Positions 17,518 through 26,535 of a DNA stretch of 64,000 bases are shown here, one piece after another. Both the position numbers and the translations under genes were made by a program. The stretch is from an uncultured Alphaproteobacteria bacterium. Lineage in GTDB: Bacteria; Pseudomonadota; Alphaproteobacteria; RF32; CAG-239. Each line of letters begins with the position of its first letter. Within the stretch, counting starts at the first letter, position 1. The stretch lies in the NCBI GenBank assembly GCA_934277545.1, contig CAKQUG010000001.1, forward strand, positions 124,001-188,000, given 5' to 3'. Under the pieces are notes generated by a model that was not told where the DNA came from, did not search any database, and worked only from the letters and a program-made list of their open reading frames with translations.

Positions 17518-17946
17518 ATGCGCAAAGTATTATTCTTTTTAATGATGATTGTCGCCCTCTATTGCGGCTCTAAGTATTTCGGACGCAGTGACTATAATCC
17601 GCAAGTTGTGGCAAAAGGCGTTATTCAACAAAAAAATTTTGCAGTCGGCTCAGATTCGTTTTATGTGGAAATCAATCACCGAAAGTACACTGTTGAGCGT
17701 GTGTTTTCCGACCAAGGTTCTTGGGTTTATCCCAAAAAAGACAGCGTGGTTACGGCATTTGTTACCGAAAATAATCCTCACCCGCGCTTTATGGAAGGCA
17801 AAGTCGGAAAAAACGAAATTGAGACAGCTTTTGAGCATCAGACTGCACGCAATGCCGGAATAATCGTCATGTTGGCACTGTTAGCAATAAGCTATTGGCA
17901 TACAGACGAAAATGATGATGAGCTGCCAATGGATAAAAAATCATAA
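17518..17946 (+). CDS. Membrane-anchored protein with two terminal TM helices
   Basis: 142 residues. Hydrophobic helix at residues 3-18 and another near 112-124 (AGIIVMLALLAISYW) enclose a beta-rich loop (VVAKGVIQQKNFAVGSDSFYVEINHRKYTVERVF), which may be periplasmic. The layout resembles DUF3592-like proteins but I cannot assign it. An acidic tail ends it, and a terminator follows. Confidence 0.6.
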   Translation: MRKVLFFLMMIVALYCGSKYFGRSDYNPQVVAKGVIQQKNFAVGSDSFYVEINHRKYTVERVFSDQGSWVYPKKDSVVTAFVTENNPHPRFMEGKVGKNEIETAFEHQTARNAGIIVMLALLAISYWHTDENDDELPMDKKS

Positions 17947-17950
17947 GTAA

Positions 17951-17988
17951 AAAAATCCTGTTTCAATTCTGAAACGGGATTTTTTATT
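17951..17988 (+). terminator. Terminator after the 17518 gene
   Basis: AATCCTGTTTC pairs with GAAACGGGATT over a six-base loop, followed by a T-run. Confidence 0.85.
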
Positions 17989-18042
17989 ATCAGACTTTAT
18001 TATTTGACAATTTTGGCTGTTTTACTTAAATGCGACATTTTC

Positions 18043-18080
18043 AAACAAAAATACCGGCTGCTATTTCCAACAACCGGTAC
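18043..18080 (-). terminator. Terminator of the large unknown gene
   Basis: TACCGGTTG and CAGCCGGTA form the stem on the minus strand, with ATTTTTGTTT after it. Between it and the stop codon another stem-loop lies at 18118-18166 (GTAAGATT/AATCTTAC with an inner TGTAC/GTACA hairpin), making a structured 3' UTR. Confidence 0.75.
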
Positions 18081-18196
18081 AAACTTTTGAATACTCGGAT
18101 AATGAACTTAATGCAAAGTAAGATTTTTTCGCGATGTACAAACTGGTACATAAGAAAGAATCTTACCCGCAGAAAGCCATTAGAAGAGTTTCCATC

Positions 18197-20773
18197 CTAT
18201 CTCTCGTTGCTGCGAGTGGTAAAACTCCTACTTCTGCCGCGAACTTTGTTGCTATTCACATCAAGGTTGCCATCGGTGGCACCTTCGTTAATCACAACTG
18301 TTCTTTGTGCCGGCGTTTCGTTAACAACCTCTTCGCTAACATGAACAGGCTGTTTGGCAGGAGCCTCGTTTACCACAACTTCTTCAGCAGGAATCGGTTG
18401 TTTTTCAGGTACTGGCGCCGGTTCAACTTCGACAACCGGCAGCGGAGCAACATGCTGACGATGTGCCGCAACCTTACGCGCCGCGCGTTCCCAAGCGTTT
18501 TGATAATCGTCGCCGCATTTCATGCGACCGCCCACATAGCGATTGTTTGTCATGCCGCGATTAGCGTCAGGCCCGATATATCCGCCTCTTTTTTCATCAA
18601 CATAGTCCAGCATTTGACCGATTTTAGCGGCCGGAACCTTAGTTTTTTTGCCGCACAAAATAATGTCATTCATTGCGCGCATAACTTCGGTTCTTTCTTT
18701 TCCGTTATACATAGGCAAACCGTTTTCATCCAATTTTGTAACCAATAATCCTTTCGGACCGACAGAAGCCTGCTCAGTGGTTTCAATCAGCTTCATATAT
18801 TTATACAAAACTTGTTCTTTGGTAAGATTGCCGAAATATTCCGGATTCGTTTTCATGGCATTATCCAAATTTTGATAAGTTTCCTGCCACATATTCTGCG
18901 CGTCAATATTTTCTTTGCCAAAAATTTTAGCGTGATTTTCAAAAATACCCGGCAATTTACGTTGCATTTCTTCCCAGTGCGATTCGCTGATTCCCATTGC
19001 AGCATTATATTCAGTCGGAACAACCGCTACAGCGTCGGCAGCATCGGCAGCGTCTACAGTGTTAACTGCGACTTTGCTCAATTTATTTGCTGCGCCGTTG
19101 CCGGCCAAAACTTCAGCTTTTGCCGTGTCGGCAGAAACAACGTTTGCGGAATCTGCCGATTCGTTTCTTGAAAACATACCTTTTACTTTATCCATAAAGC
19201 TGCCGGAATTTTCTGCGGCGTTAGCTTTTTCTGCATGGGTAAAACTCAAGAAGTTTCCGGCTAAAGCAATAACACTGCCCAAACCCAAGCTGAACTTAGC
19301 TTGTTTTAACTTAGCTCTGTTTTCTGCTGACGGGTCTGCCTTAAAGTCTTTTTTCACATCACGATAGTTCAAACCCTGGTTGGTCAAAGAACCTAACGAA
19401 CGAACCACCGTAGAAACCATACGCGCCGTGGCAACGCCTGCTTTATCGGCCACCCAACCCGAAGTTACACCCATTCCCGCAACCAAACCGGCACCGGCAA
19501 TACCGAATCCAGTTCCTGTATAAGCTCTGTTTTTATATCTTTTATATTCTTTTTCATCGCTTTTAATTGCGGCAAATGCTTTTTTCAAACCTTTAAATCC
19601 GGTCCATTCACCGGCATCTTTTCCGGCCTTTTTGGCTTCGCGGACTGCTTTGGTTTTCTTTTCAACCAAAGGCCATACCCAAGAGCCGGCAGCGGAATAT
19701 GCCGCGTATCCGGCAATTACAGGAAGAGCCAAGCCGGAACTTGCCGACAAAGCAACAATACCGGTAGCGGCCGTATCGGCAATCACACGCCATTTATTGT
19801 TTTTGATATGTTCAACGGCAGCTTGTTTAACTTCATAGGCTTTGCCGAACAGTTTTTTCATCTTAGAATCATGGTCTTCGCGACGTTTGCCGAACACCGA
19901 CGCCACTTTTTTAAAGCCCTTCTGCAACCAGCGATGAGCATAGGACGCCAATTTTTTAGATGTTTCTACGGCATTATGCAAAAAGAAATCGGTCTTAACT
20001 TTAACTTTGTTGTTTTGCCCGAACAAATCGTTCAAGGCGTTTTCAGCTTTTACGGCTTGCGATTTTACATATTTCGCATAGTCTTTGCTTTCCGGATTGA
20101 CCTGTTTTTCCTTAGGAGTGTCCATAGCGCTTCCGGCAACGCCTTGAGCCAAGGCGATAGCCCAAAAGTCTTTAATATCGCGATTTAAAGTCTGACGTTT
20201 TTCTTCTTTTTTTTTCATAAAGAATTTAGAATCGCCGGCACGCAGCATAACTGCCTGCTGTTTTGCAGATTCCAGCAAAGAATCCCAATATTTTTGCGCT
20301 TCGTCGGCAGTCAGTGTTTGACCGGAGTCGTCAATCACATCAACTTTTTCTTTTATAACGTTAAGTTCATCGACATTAGCTTGGTCTTTTTCAAAATCAT
20401 CTGCTATTTCGCCGATTTTTTTTGTATTGCGTAAAACAGCGGCCTCATCTTGCATTTCAAGATGATTTTCTCTATCAAAAACTTCCTGTTCGTCAGCGGC
20501 TTCATTTTGAACATCTTTGTCTTCTTTCAAAAGTTTTAAAGCCTCGTCCATACGCTCGTTATATTCTTCATCTGCCAATGCCTGCTGCAAATAAGCCTTA
20601 GCGCGGGCTTTTTTAATTTTAGCCAGCGATTGCTCGTCTCTAAACGGTACCAAAACTTCATTTTCGGCGTCATGCTCTTTCAAATAAGCCACCGCCTCAT
20701 CAAACGCACTACCGAATTCATAACTTTCTTTTATCAAGCGGACTGCGTCTTCTACCGTCATATCTTTAGCCAT
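18197..20773 (-). CDS. Large unknown helical protein with hydrophobic middle
   Basis: 858 residues from ATG 20773, chosen because AAGGAG lies nine bases upstream; two earlier in-frame ATGs lack a usable RBS. Layout: a charged, coiled-coil-like N-terminal third (many Glu, Asp, Lys); a middle with Gly/Ala-rich hydrophobic helices (near residues 335-380, 420-445 and 495-515); a soluble part with NDIILCGKKTKVPAAKIGQML; and a C-terminal tail with repeats of the type EEVVNE(A/T)PA. No signal peptide. The composition resembles host-directed or structural proteins of host-associated alphaproteobacteria, but that is speculation; I do not recognise the family. Confidence 0.75.
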   Translation of the reverse strand: MAKDMTVEDAVRLIKESYEFGSAFDEAVAYLKEHDAENEVLVPFRDEQSLAKIKKARAKAYLQQALADEEYNERMDEALKLLKEDKDVQNEAADEQEVFDRENHLEMQDEAAVLRNTKKIGEIADDFEKDQANVDELNVIKEKVDVIDDSGQTLTADEAQKYWDSLLESAKQQAVMLRAGDSKFFMKKKEEKRQTLNRDIKDFWAIALAQGVAGSAMDTPKEKQVNPESKDYAKYVKSQAVKAENALNDLFGQNNKVKVKTDFFLHNAVETSKKLASYAHRWLQKGFKKVASVFGKRREDHDSKMKKLFGKAYEVKQAAVEHIKNNKWRVIADTAATGIVALSASSGLALPVIAGYAAYSAAGSWVWPLVEKKTKAVREAKKAGKDAGEWTGFKGLKKAFAAIKSDEKEYKRYKNRAYTGTGFGIAGAGLVAGMGVTSGWVADKAGVATARMVSTVVRSLGSLTNQGLNYRDVKKDFKADPSAENRAKLKQAKFSLGLGSVIALAGNFLSFTHAEKANAAENSGSFMDKVKGMFSRNESADSANVVSADTAKAEVLAGNGAANKLSKVAVNTVDAADAADAVAVVPTEYNAAMGISESHWEEMQRKLPGIFENHAKIFGKENIDAQNMWQETYQNLDNAMKTNPEYFGNLTKEQVLYKYMKLIETTEQASVGPKGLLVTKLDENGLPMYNGKERTEVMRAMNDIILCGKKTKVPAAKIGQMLDYVDEKRGGYIGPDANRGMTNNRYVGGRMKCGDDYQNAWERAARKVAAHRQHVAPLPVVEVEPAPVPEKQPIPAEEVVVNEAPAKQPVHVSEEVVNETPAQRTVVINEGATDGNLDVNSNKVRGRSRSFTTRSNER

Positions 20774-20809
20774 TGTCATTAACTCCTTGTCAGACATATT
20801 AACTCAATT

Positions 20810-20824
20810 TATAGTGCGACTATA
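20810..20824. promoter_or_regulatory. Palindrome at the start of the large unknown gene
   Basis: TATAGT-GCG-ACTATA, a perfect six-base inverted repeat 37 bases before the chosen start codon. It overlaps possible -10 sequences and may be an operator. Confidence 0.4.
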
Positions 20825-20926
20825 CACTATTTTAGCCATGATTGCAATATCTTTTTTGTCAAAAATTTGCAAAAAAAGCAAAAAAATCTACACATTTATG
20901 CCATAAAACAGCCATTATCGTTTCGA

Positions 20927-20952
20927 CTTGACAAATAGAACAAATATTGTCA
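20927..20952. promoter_or_regulatory. Inverted repeat upstream of queA
   Basis: TTGACAA (20927-20933) and TTGTCAA (20946-20952) are perfect inverted repeats with a 12-base gap, in the divergent region between the large unknown gene and queA. TTGACA could be a -35; the symmetry also fits a dimeric repressor site. Confidence 0.4.
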
Positions 20953-21040
20953 AATATTTAGCAAAAAAGCGCTTGCGTTTAGTTCCGGCATATATTACAA
21001 GATATGCAATGCAAACGCAAAATGAGGACAAGAAAATAAG

Positions 21041-22123
21041 ATGAAAGTTGATATTTTTGATTTTGATTTGGATAAAGATTTAATAGCCAAAAAACCTGCC
21101 GACCCGCGCGACAGTTCCCGCCTTTTGGATTTATCGGAAGAAAACGCCGTATACGACCGCCATTTTTATGACTTGCCGAAAATTTTGCGCCCTGATGATG
21201 TTTTAGTTTTTAACGACACTAAAGTAATTCCGGCTCGTCTTTATGGTCAGCGCGGCGAAGCATTGGTGGAAGTAACGCTGTATCACCCGGACGACGGTAT
21301 CAGCTGGTGGGCTTTTATTAAAAACGCCAAAAGACTGCATATCGGAGATATTATTCATTTCTACACAGCGGAAATATCTGCCGAAAATTCCGATTTCAGC
21401 GCCGAAGTACTGCAAAAAGATGATGAAGACGGAGTAAAAATCCGCTTTACCTGTTCCGCCGACGACTTAGGCAAAAAGCTGGAACAATACGGTTCCATGC
21501 CTTTGCCGCCGTATATCAAGCGCGACAAGCCTCTTGCCGGCTTATGGAATCCCTATAACGACAAAGAAGACTATCAAACCGTGTATGCCAAGCATGAAGG
21601 CGCGGTTGCCGCTCCGACCGCCGGCTTGCATTTTACCGACCGTTTGCTTAAAGAAATTGACGACATGGGTGTAAAACGCGTGTTTTTAACTTTGCATGTG
21701 GGCGCCGGTACTTTTTTGCCGGTAAAAACCGAAGACACCGAAAACCATAAAATGCACGCCGAATACGGAGTGATTACTCCGGAGGCTTGTCAAATTATCA
21801 ACAACGCCAAAAAGCAAGGTCGCCGCATTATCGCTGTCGGCACGACCTCGGTCCGCCTGCTGGAAAGCGCCGCCGACAGCACCGGGGTTCTACATCCGTT
21901 CTGCGGAGAAACCGACATTTTTATCACTCCGGGCTACAAGTTTAAAATCATTGATATGATAATCACTAATTTCCACCTGCCGAAATCCACCTTGTTTATG
22001 CTTATCTGCGCCATTGCCGGAACCGAACGGATGAAAGCCGCCTACGCCCACGCCATTAAAGAGCGCTATCGTTTTTATTCTTACGGCGACAGCTCTATTT
22101 TGAAATGTATAAATAAAATTTAA
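21041..22123 (+). CDS. queA: tRNA preQ1(34) S-adenosylmethionine ribosyltransferase-isomerase
   Basis: 360 residues. MKVDIFDFDLDKDLIAKKPADPRDSSRLL, FNDTKVIPARLYG, HEGAVAAPTAGLHFTDRLL, LHVGAGTFLPVK and TNFHLPKSTLFMLICA are all QueA signatures. It makes epoxyqueuosine in tRNA by moving the ribosyl group of SAM onto preQ1. RBS ATGAGGACAAGAA precedes the ATG. The other queuosine genes are not in the window. Confidence 0.97.
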   Translation: MKVDIFDFDLDKDLIAKKPADPRDSSRLLDLSEENAVYDRHFYDLPKILRPDDVLVFNDTKVIPARLYGQRGEALVEVTLYHPDDGISWWAFIKNAKRLHIGDIIHFYTAEISAENSDFSAEVLQKDDEDGVKIRFTCSADDLGKKLEQYGSMPLPPYIKRDKPLAGLWNPYNDKEDYQTVYAKHEGAVAAPTAGLHFTDRLLKEIDDMGVKRVFLTLHVGAGTFLPVKTEDTENHKMHAEYGVITPEACQIINNAKKQGRRIIAVGTTSVRLLESAADSTGVLHPFCGETDIFITPGYKFKIIDMIITNFHLPKSTLFMLICAIAGTERMKAAYAHAIKERYRFYSYGDSSILKCINKI

Positions 22124-22133
22124 ACCCTTTAGC

Positions 22134-22185
22134 TTTATACTGCCGGACAAAGGAGTAAAAAAACAATGGAATCCGGCAGTATAAA
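22134..22185 (+). promoter_or_regulatory. Long hairpin with start codon in its loop
   Basis: Bases 22134-22147 are perfectly complementary to 22172-22185 (14 bp, core ACTGCCGGA/TCCGGCAGT). The 24-base loop holds AAAGGAG and the ATG at 22166; the 3' arm encodes residues 3-7 of the downstream protein. No T-run follows, so it is not a terminator. Likely a translational control or mRNA-processing hairpin. Confidence 0.75.
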
Positions 22186-23335
22186 ATATGTGATGTCAAC
22201 CATAAAAAGTTCTTTTTTACCGGCGCTGTTATTTGCCGCCGGCTTAATTTTATTTTACGCACAAAATCCGTATGAGCCGGAAACATCGTTATCCGTGCAT
22301 ACGGCTTTTTATGCGGTTTCCGCCGCCGGACTTGCCGTGCTGGCGCTGGTTAATCATTCCAAACCGTTTTTCAGCTTTTTAACCGGCGTTATCTGCTATA
22401 TTTTTCTCAACTGGAGTAAAAACAAATACGGCCTCGAATATATTTCTTCTTCTGAATATTTATGGATTTGCTTTTTGCCGCCGCTAAATCTGCTTGTGTT
22501 CTATTTTTTGAAACCGCAGAAATTACAAAGCCGCAGCAGCTTTTGGATTATAATTGCACTGCTCGGACAGCTGGCTTTTATTCAGCATTTCGGCAGCGTT
22601 ATAACTCTGCTGCCCTATGCGGATATAAATTTCGGTTCCATGCCTTTGGAAGCTGCCGTTTTATGGATATTGGTTCTGGTACCGATTGCCATTGACATCA
22701 GCTTTAAGAACACTCATCTTAACACCGGACTTTTATATGCCGACACCTGCTTGTTTTTAGGTTTGATGTATTCCGGTTCCGCCTCGGGAACTACCACTTT
22801 CTTTTTGAGCTTTGCCTTAATTTTGTGCTGCACCACAATTTTAGACCTTTATCACCAATACAATTACGACGTTTTAGAAAACGTCGGCAGTTATAACGCT
22901 TATTTATCTTGCGCCAACAACAACAAATTTAAGTATAAATACACTATCGGCCTATTCTGCATAGATAACGGAGACAAGCTGCAAAAAGTTTTGGGCGAAC
23001 GAAAAATGCGCGAATTAGAGCAAATGCTGGTAAAACGCATTATTGAATTTCCATACAACATCTCAGTTTATCGTTATGCCAATACGCCTGAATTGATTAT
23101 GGTATTTCAAAATGAAGACGCCAAACACGTTATGGAATATGCCGAAAACGTGCGCCATGTCATAGCGGCTTCCGAGTTCATTTTTTCTAACGGCAAAAGT
23201 ATAAAAATAACCATATCGGTCAGCGTTTCCGAAAAAACGCGCCTGGACTTAAACGCCGGCAGTGTAACCGCCAGAGCTCATAATTCATTGCAAAAAGCCT
23301 ATCGCTTTAACTGCAATATCGTTACCAAAGCCTAA
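22166..23335 (+). CDS. Membrane protein with degenerate GGDEF-like domain
   Basis: 389 residues. About eight hydrophobic helices fill residues 10-235. A soluble C-terminal domain (about 250-389) has the layout of a diguanylate cyclase: NKFKYKYTIGLFCIDNGDKLQKVLGERKM, then VYRYANTPELIMVFQ where GGDEF would stand, then SIKITISVSVSEKT. The GGDEF motif is replaced by NTPEL, so it should not make c-di-GMP; it may be a receptor or scaffold. It follows queA by 42 bases, with the start codon in a 14-bp hairpin. A similar degenerate domain occurs in the protein at 57147-58145. Confidence 0.65.
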   Translation: MESGSIKYVMSTIKSSFLPALLFAAGLILFYAQNPYEPETSLSVHTAFYAVSAAGLAVLALVNHSKPFFSFLTGVICYIFLNWSKNKYGLEYISSSEYLWICFLPPLNLLVFYFLKPQKLQSRSSFWIIIALLGQLAFIQHFGSVITLLPYADINFGSMPLEAAVLWILVLVPIAIDISFKNTHLNTGLLYADTCLFLGLMYSGSASGTTTFFLSFALILCCTTILDLYHQYNYDVLENVGSYNAYLSCANNNKFKYKYTIGLFCIDNGDKLQKVLGERKMRELEQMLVKRIIEFPYNISVYRYANTPELIMVFQNEDAKHVMEYAENVRHVIAASEFIFSNGKSIKITISVSVSEKTRLDLNAGSVTARAHNSLQKAYRFNCNIVTKA

Positions 23336-24126
23336 TCCTGCTGCGGCTTGGCGGTAAGCATAAAATACAATCCGCAGACAAGAGCCGGCAGCGAAAGCAG
23401 CTGCCCCATGGTTAGACCGCCCCACAAAAAGCCGAGTTGCTCATCCGGTTCCCTAAATTGCTCAACGAACAGGCGACACAATCCATAGCCGAAAAGGAAC
23501 GCTCCGGAAATAAAGCCTTTCCGCTCGCGGCACCATTTGTTTTGCCACAGCAAGTTTAACACTATAAACAAGCAAATTCCTTCTAAACACGCTTCATAAA
23601 GCTGCGACGGGTGCCGCGGTAAATAGCCTCCGTGCGGAAAGCGCACCGCCCAAGCCACGTTGGTAACCCGCCCCCACAATTCGTCATTTACAAAATTAGC
23701 CAAACGCCCTAAAAATATACCGATTGGAACCAACGGAGCCGTTAAATCGGTTATACGCAAAAACGGAAACTTTAATTTATGTGCTGCCAGCAACATCGCG
23801 ATAATCACCCCGACAATTCCGCCGTGAAACGACATTCCGCCGTGCCAAACCGCAAAAATCTCCAACGGATTGCGCCAAAACTGACCGGAACCGTAAGCCA
23901 AGACATACCCTAAACGTCCGCCTAAAACAATTCCCAAGGTAAAATAAAAAACAATATCTTCTAAATTATTTTTAGTCAAAGCGATTTGATATTTTTTTAT
24001 TCTTTTAGCCGCCAGCCACCAAGCCACTAAAATTCCGACTAAATAAGCCATGGAATACCAACGCAAAGCAAACGGCCCCGCTTGAAAAATAATCGGAGAA
24101 ATCTCCGGATATACTAAACCAGTCAT
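23332..24126 (-). CDS. lgt: Prolipoprotein diacylglyceryl transferase
   Basis: 264 residues from ATG 24126, with AGAGAGGTGTT just upstream; the frame opens further 5' without support. Seven hydrophobic helices; family signatures GGRLGYVL, AVWHGGMSFHGGIVG, GRLANFVNDELWGR and RHPSQLYEACLEG are intact. It transfers diacylglycerol from phosphatidylglycerol to the lipobox cysteine of lipoproteins, of which several are encoded in this window. Its stop overlaps the end of the preceding convergent gene by four bases. Confidence 0.97.
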   Translation of the reverse strand: MTGLVYPEISPIIFQAGPFALRWYSMAYLVGILVAWWLAAKRIKKYQIALTKNNLEDIVFYFTLGIVLGGRLGYVLAYGSGQFWRNPLEIFAVWHGGMSFHGGIVGVIIAMLLAAHKLKFPFLRITDLTAPLVPIGIFLGRLANFVNDELWGRVTNVAWAVRFPHGGYLPRHPSQLYEACLEGICLFIVLNLLWQNKWCRERKGFISGAFLFGYGLCRLFVEQFREPDEQLGFLWGGLTMGQLLSLPALVCGLYFMLTAKPQQD

Positions 24127-24354
24127 AACACCTCTCTGTTTTTTATTATTGATTAAAAGTATATTAACAAAAATCAGATAATCCACATTTTAAAAAATTT
24201 ATGAACACCCTAAATTTTTATCTCTTTGATATAAGGCAATTTATTTTTTCATAAAATCAAAAAAAAATAAAAAAGTGGAAAACTTGCTAAAGTTAATTGT
24301 ATTTTACCGAACTAATGTGCCAATTTTAGGATGTATTTTTCAAAAGGATTTGGC

Positions 24355-24831
24355 ATGCTGGCGCAAAAATTATATAAATATAACCCGTTGGACGACATAG
24401 AATGTCTGTTTGCCAATCGGCAATATACAACAGAGCGCCGCAATTCGCACGAAATTGTAATCGAGGTCGCCGGCAAATGGGACAACATGTTGCTATTTTT
24501 CGCCTGGGAAGAAAATATGAATTGCCTGCACATTTCCTGCCTTTTGAACTTAGAGCCGGTTAACGTAAATCTGCCCAGCATTTTTGAATTGCTGGCCTTG
24601 CTGAATGAAGATTTATGGGTCGGATATTTTTCATATTGGGAAGAAATGAAAATGCCTGTTTTCAAACACTCGCTTTTCATTGACGCCGACGAATTTAACT
24701 TCAGCAGCAAACTTCAGCAAGTTATAAACATTGCTCTTACCGAATGTGAGCGAGCCTACCCGATTTTTCATGCCGTTTTAAAACAAAACATTGCTCCGCG
24801 CAAAGCCCTGCTGCCACTGACTATAATGTAA
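24355..24831 (+). CDS. YbjN-domain protein
   Basis: 158 residues from ATG 24355, with AAGGA six to seven bases upstream; an earlier in-frame ATG has no RBS. The YbjN pattern is visible: ECLFANRQYTTERRNSHEIVIEVAGKWDNMLLFFAWEENMNCLHISC, then helices with LLNEDLWVGYFSYWEEMKMPVFKHSLF. The family is structurally like type III secretion chaperones and common near cell-cycle or stress genes in alphaproteobacteria. Role unknown. The 3' end overlaps the convergent thioesterase by 11 bases. Confidence 0.75.
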   Translation: MLAQKLYKYNPLDDIECLFANRQYTTERRNSHEIVIEVAGKWDNMLLFFAWEENMNCLHISCLLNLEPVNVNLPSIFELLALLNEDLWVGYFSYWEEMKMPVFKHSLFIDADEFNFSSKLQQVINIALTECERAYPIFHAVLKQNIAPRKALLPLTIM

Positions 24832-25570
24832 TTTTACGCCATTTAATCCGGCAGCGCGACAATTCGGTCGTTTTATCGGATTCGCGTATGGAATGAAAAG
24901 TATCATTCTGCTTTCTAGCCGTTAAAACAGCAATTTTATCGCCATAGACTGCACTTTTTTTGAAATTTATTTCCAATTCCGCCGGAACATGCGTCAGCCT
25001 GAAATCTACATCAGTACATTCGCTTGCCCATAAAGGATAAATGGAATTATTTACATGATTGTTAATGTCTATGTCGTCAAAACGCACCTTAAACTCATCT
25101 TCCCGCTCGAAAGAATCCGGCTCTTTTATTTTCATAAAATCCACCGGCAAAGCGCGTTCGTTCAGCGGAGTATATTCCGGAAAATATTTACTGAGCATTG
25201 CCGGACGTTTTTTAGCAATATCTATCAGCACCCACTGACTGCTGACTTTGATAATAACCTTGCCCTCGGCGTCATAAACCAAAAAATCGCGGATGGCGCC
25301 CCACAGCTTTGTTTCTGCCGGCCAGGTCTCTATCACAAAATGCTCGCCGATTTTCGGCAGACTGTCAATTTGCAAATAATAATCAGAACCGAACCAGGTC
25401 AAGCCTTGCTTTACACATTTTTCCAAACCGAATCCCAAAGTATCGGCGCTTTCCATTGCCGTGTCTTGCAGCACATTCATTAAAGTGAGTAATCGTAAAA
25501 AGCCATGACAATCGGCTTCATAGCTTTTTACGACATACTCTTTCTTTATTTTAGCAGCATTTATCATCAT
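24821..25570 (-). CDS. Acyl-ACP thioesterase
   Basis: 249 residues. Two hotdog domains: N-terminal VVKSYEADCHGFLRLLTLMNVLQDTAMESADTLGFG, and C-terminal VRFDDIDINNHVNNSIYPLWASEC, which contains the conserved Asp-x-Asn-x-His of the FatA/FatB family. Hydrolyses acyl-ACP to release free fatty acids. Starts four bases after the upstream lytic transglycosylase gene stops, so the two are co-transcribed. Confidence 0.88.
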   Translation of the reverse strand: MMINAAKIKKEYVVKSYEADCHGFLRLLTLMNVLQDTAMESADTLGFGLEKCVKQGLTWFGSDYYLQIDSLPKIGEHFVIETWPAETKLWGAIRDFLVYDAEGKVIIKVSSQWVLIDIAKKRPAMLSKYFPEYTPLNERALPVDFMKIKEPDSFEREDEFKVRFDDIDINNHVNNSIYPLWASECTDVDFRLTHVPAELEINFKKSAVYGDKIAVLTARKQNDTFHSIRESDKTTELSRCRIKWRKITL

Positions 25571-25573
25571 AAA

Positions 25574-26182
25574 CTAAAACAAATTGTTTCCGGCGGCAAA
25601 TCCCGCCACTTTATATTTTTCAAACCGTGTTTCCAAACGTTTGGTATAGGCTTCGCCTTTTTGCGGATTTGCCGAATGATAACGTTTGGCGGCCTTCTTC
25701 CAACTTTGTCCGTGTTTGCTATACAGTGTGCGTAAAAATTTGGCGCTGTATTTCACATTATTGGAAGGATCAATCGCTTCATCAACGGAATTAAATGCTT
25801 CTCCGTGATATTTCAAATTGATTTGCATACATCCCACGTCAATGCTTTCAATTCCCTGCGCCTGAAATTTTTTAACAGCGCGCACCGCATCTTCACGCGA
25901 GGCAAAATAGTAGCCTTTTCCTTTAACATTAACTGTCCACGGCCAAGCCACATATCTGTTTTGCAAATCATCCCATCTGCCGCTTTCCACCGCTGAAATG
26001 GTTTGCAGCAAATCAAATTTAACGCCGTATTCATTGCCAGCTTCTTTTGCGGCAATCGAACAAAGAGCCCCATCGGTAACCAACTCTTTTGCCGGCAGTA
26101 AGTCAGCGTCCCCGTTTGCGTAAATTGCATTGCTGAAAAGCACAAGCCCGCTGGCTAACAAAAAACAAAATTTATTAAACAC
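25574..26182 (-). CDS. Periplasmic lytic transglycosylase (SLT-like)
   Basis: 202 residues from GTG 26182 with GGATGAC upstream. Signal peptide MFNKFCFLLASGLVLFSNAIYA. The lysozyme-like core has LLQTISAVESGRWD (catalytic Glu in AVESG), WPWTVNVKGKGYYF, GCMQINLKYHG and the C-terminal RYHSANP. Cleaves peptidoglycan glycan strands; such enzymes often clear the wall for secretion or pilus machines. Possible CtrA-type boxes lie upstream (26296-26331). Confidence 0.88.
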   Translation of the reverse strand: MFNKFCFLLASGLVLFSNAIYANGDADLLPAKELVTDGALCSIAAKEAGNEYGVKFDLLQTISAVESGRWDDLQNRYVAWPWTVNVKGKGYYFASREDAVRAVKKFQAQGIESIDVGCMQINLKYHGEAFNSVDEAIDPSNNVKYSAKFLRTLYSKHGQSWKKAAKRYHSANPQKGEAYTKRLETRFEKYKVAGFAAGNNLF

Positions 26183-26295
26183 GATAAGGTGTCATCCTAT
26201 AATGCCACTCCACCGACAAACAGCGTCCCGTCTTTTAAGAATTTCGGCTGTTTTTTGCAATTTAATGCAGTCAAGTCAAGCAGCGTTAAACACTT

Positions 26296-26331
26296 TTAAC
26301 CATTCCTTAAAAAACATTAACGAACGATTAA
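26296..26331 (-). promoter_or_regulatory. Possible CtrA boxes upstream of the transglycosylase
   Basis: TTAACCAT at 26296-26303 and TTAA-7-TTAA at 26317-26331 match the alphaproteobacterial CtrA half- and full-site patterns. The region is AT-rich, so chance matches are possible. The rest of 26183-26468 holds no gene. Confidence 0.3.
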
Positions 26332-26468
26332 ACGCTGACTCATATAACACTGATTTTTCAAAAAATCCAGTAAAAATAATCCGATTCGCTGAAAATTTAA
26401 ATCTTGACACAACTTAACACTTTGATTTATCTGCTTTTATTTTTACAACATCTATACGAGTCCCCAAA

Positions 26469-26510
26469 CAAAAATGCCCTGAATTAAGCATTTTCAGGAC
26501 ATTTTTTTAT
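26469..26510 (-). terminator. Terminator after the ADP-dependent kinase
   Basis: ATGCCCTGAA and TTCAGGACAT form the stem with T-runs on both strands. Confidence 0.8.
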
Positions 26511-26535
26511 TTGTTTTGCGACTTTTGTGTTTTAA

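Noticed and set aside
18118..18166. Stem-loop after the large unknown gene as an independent small RNA
   Set aside because: It has no promoter of its own and is more simply part of the 3' UTR before the terminator.
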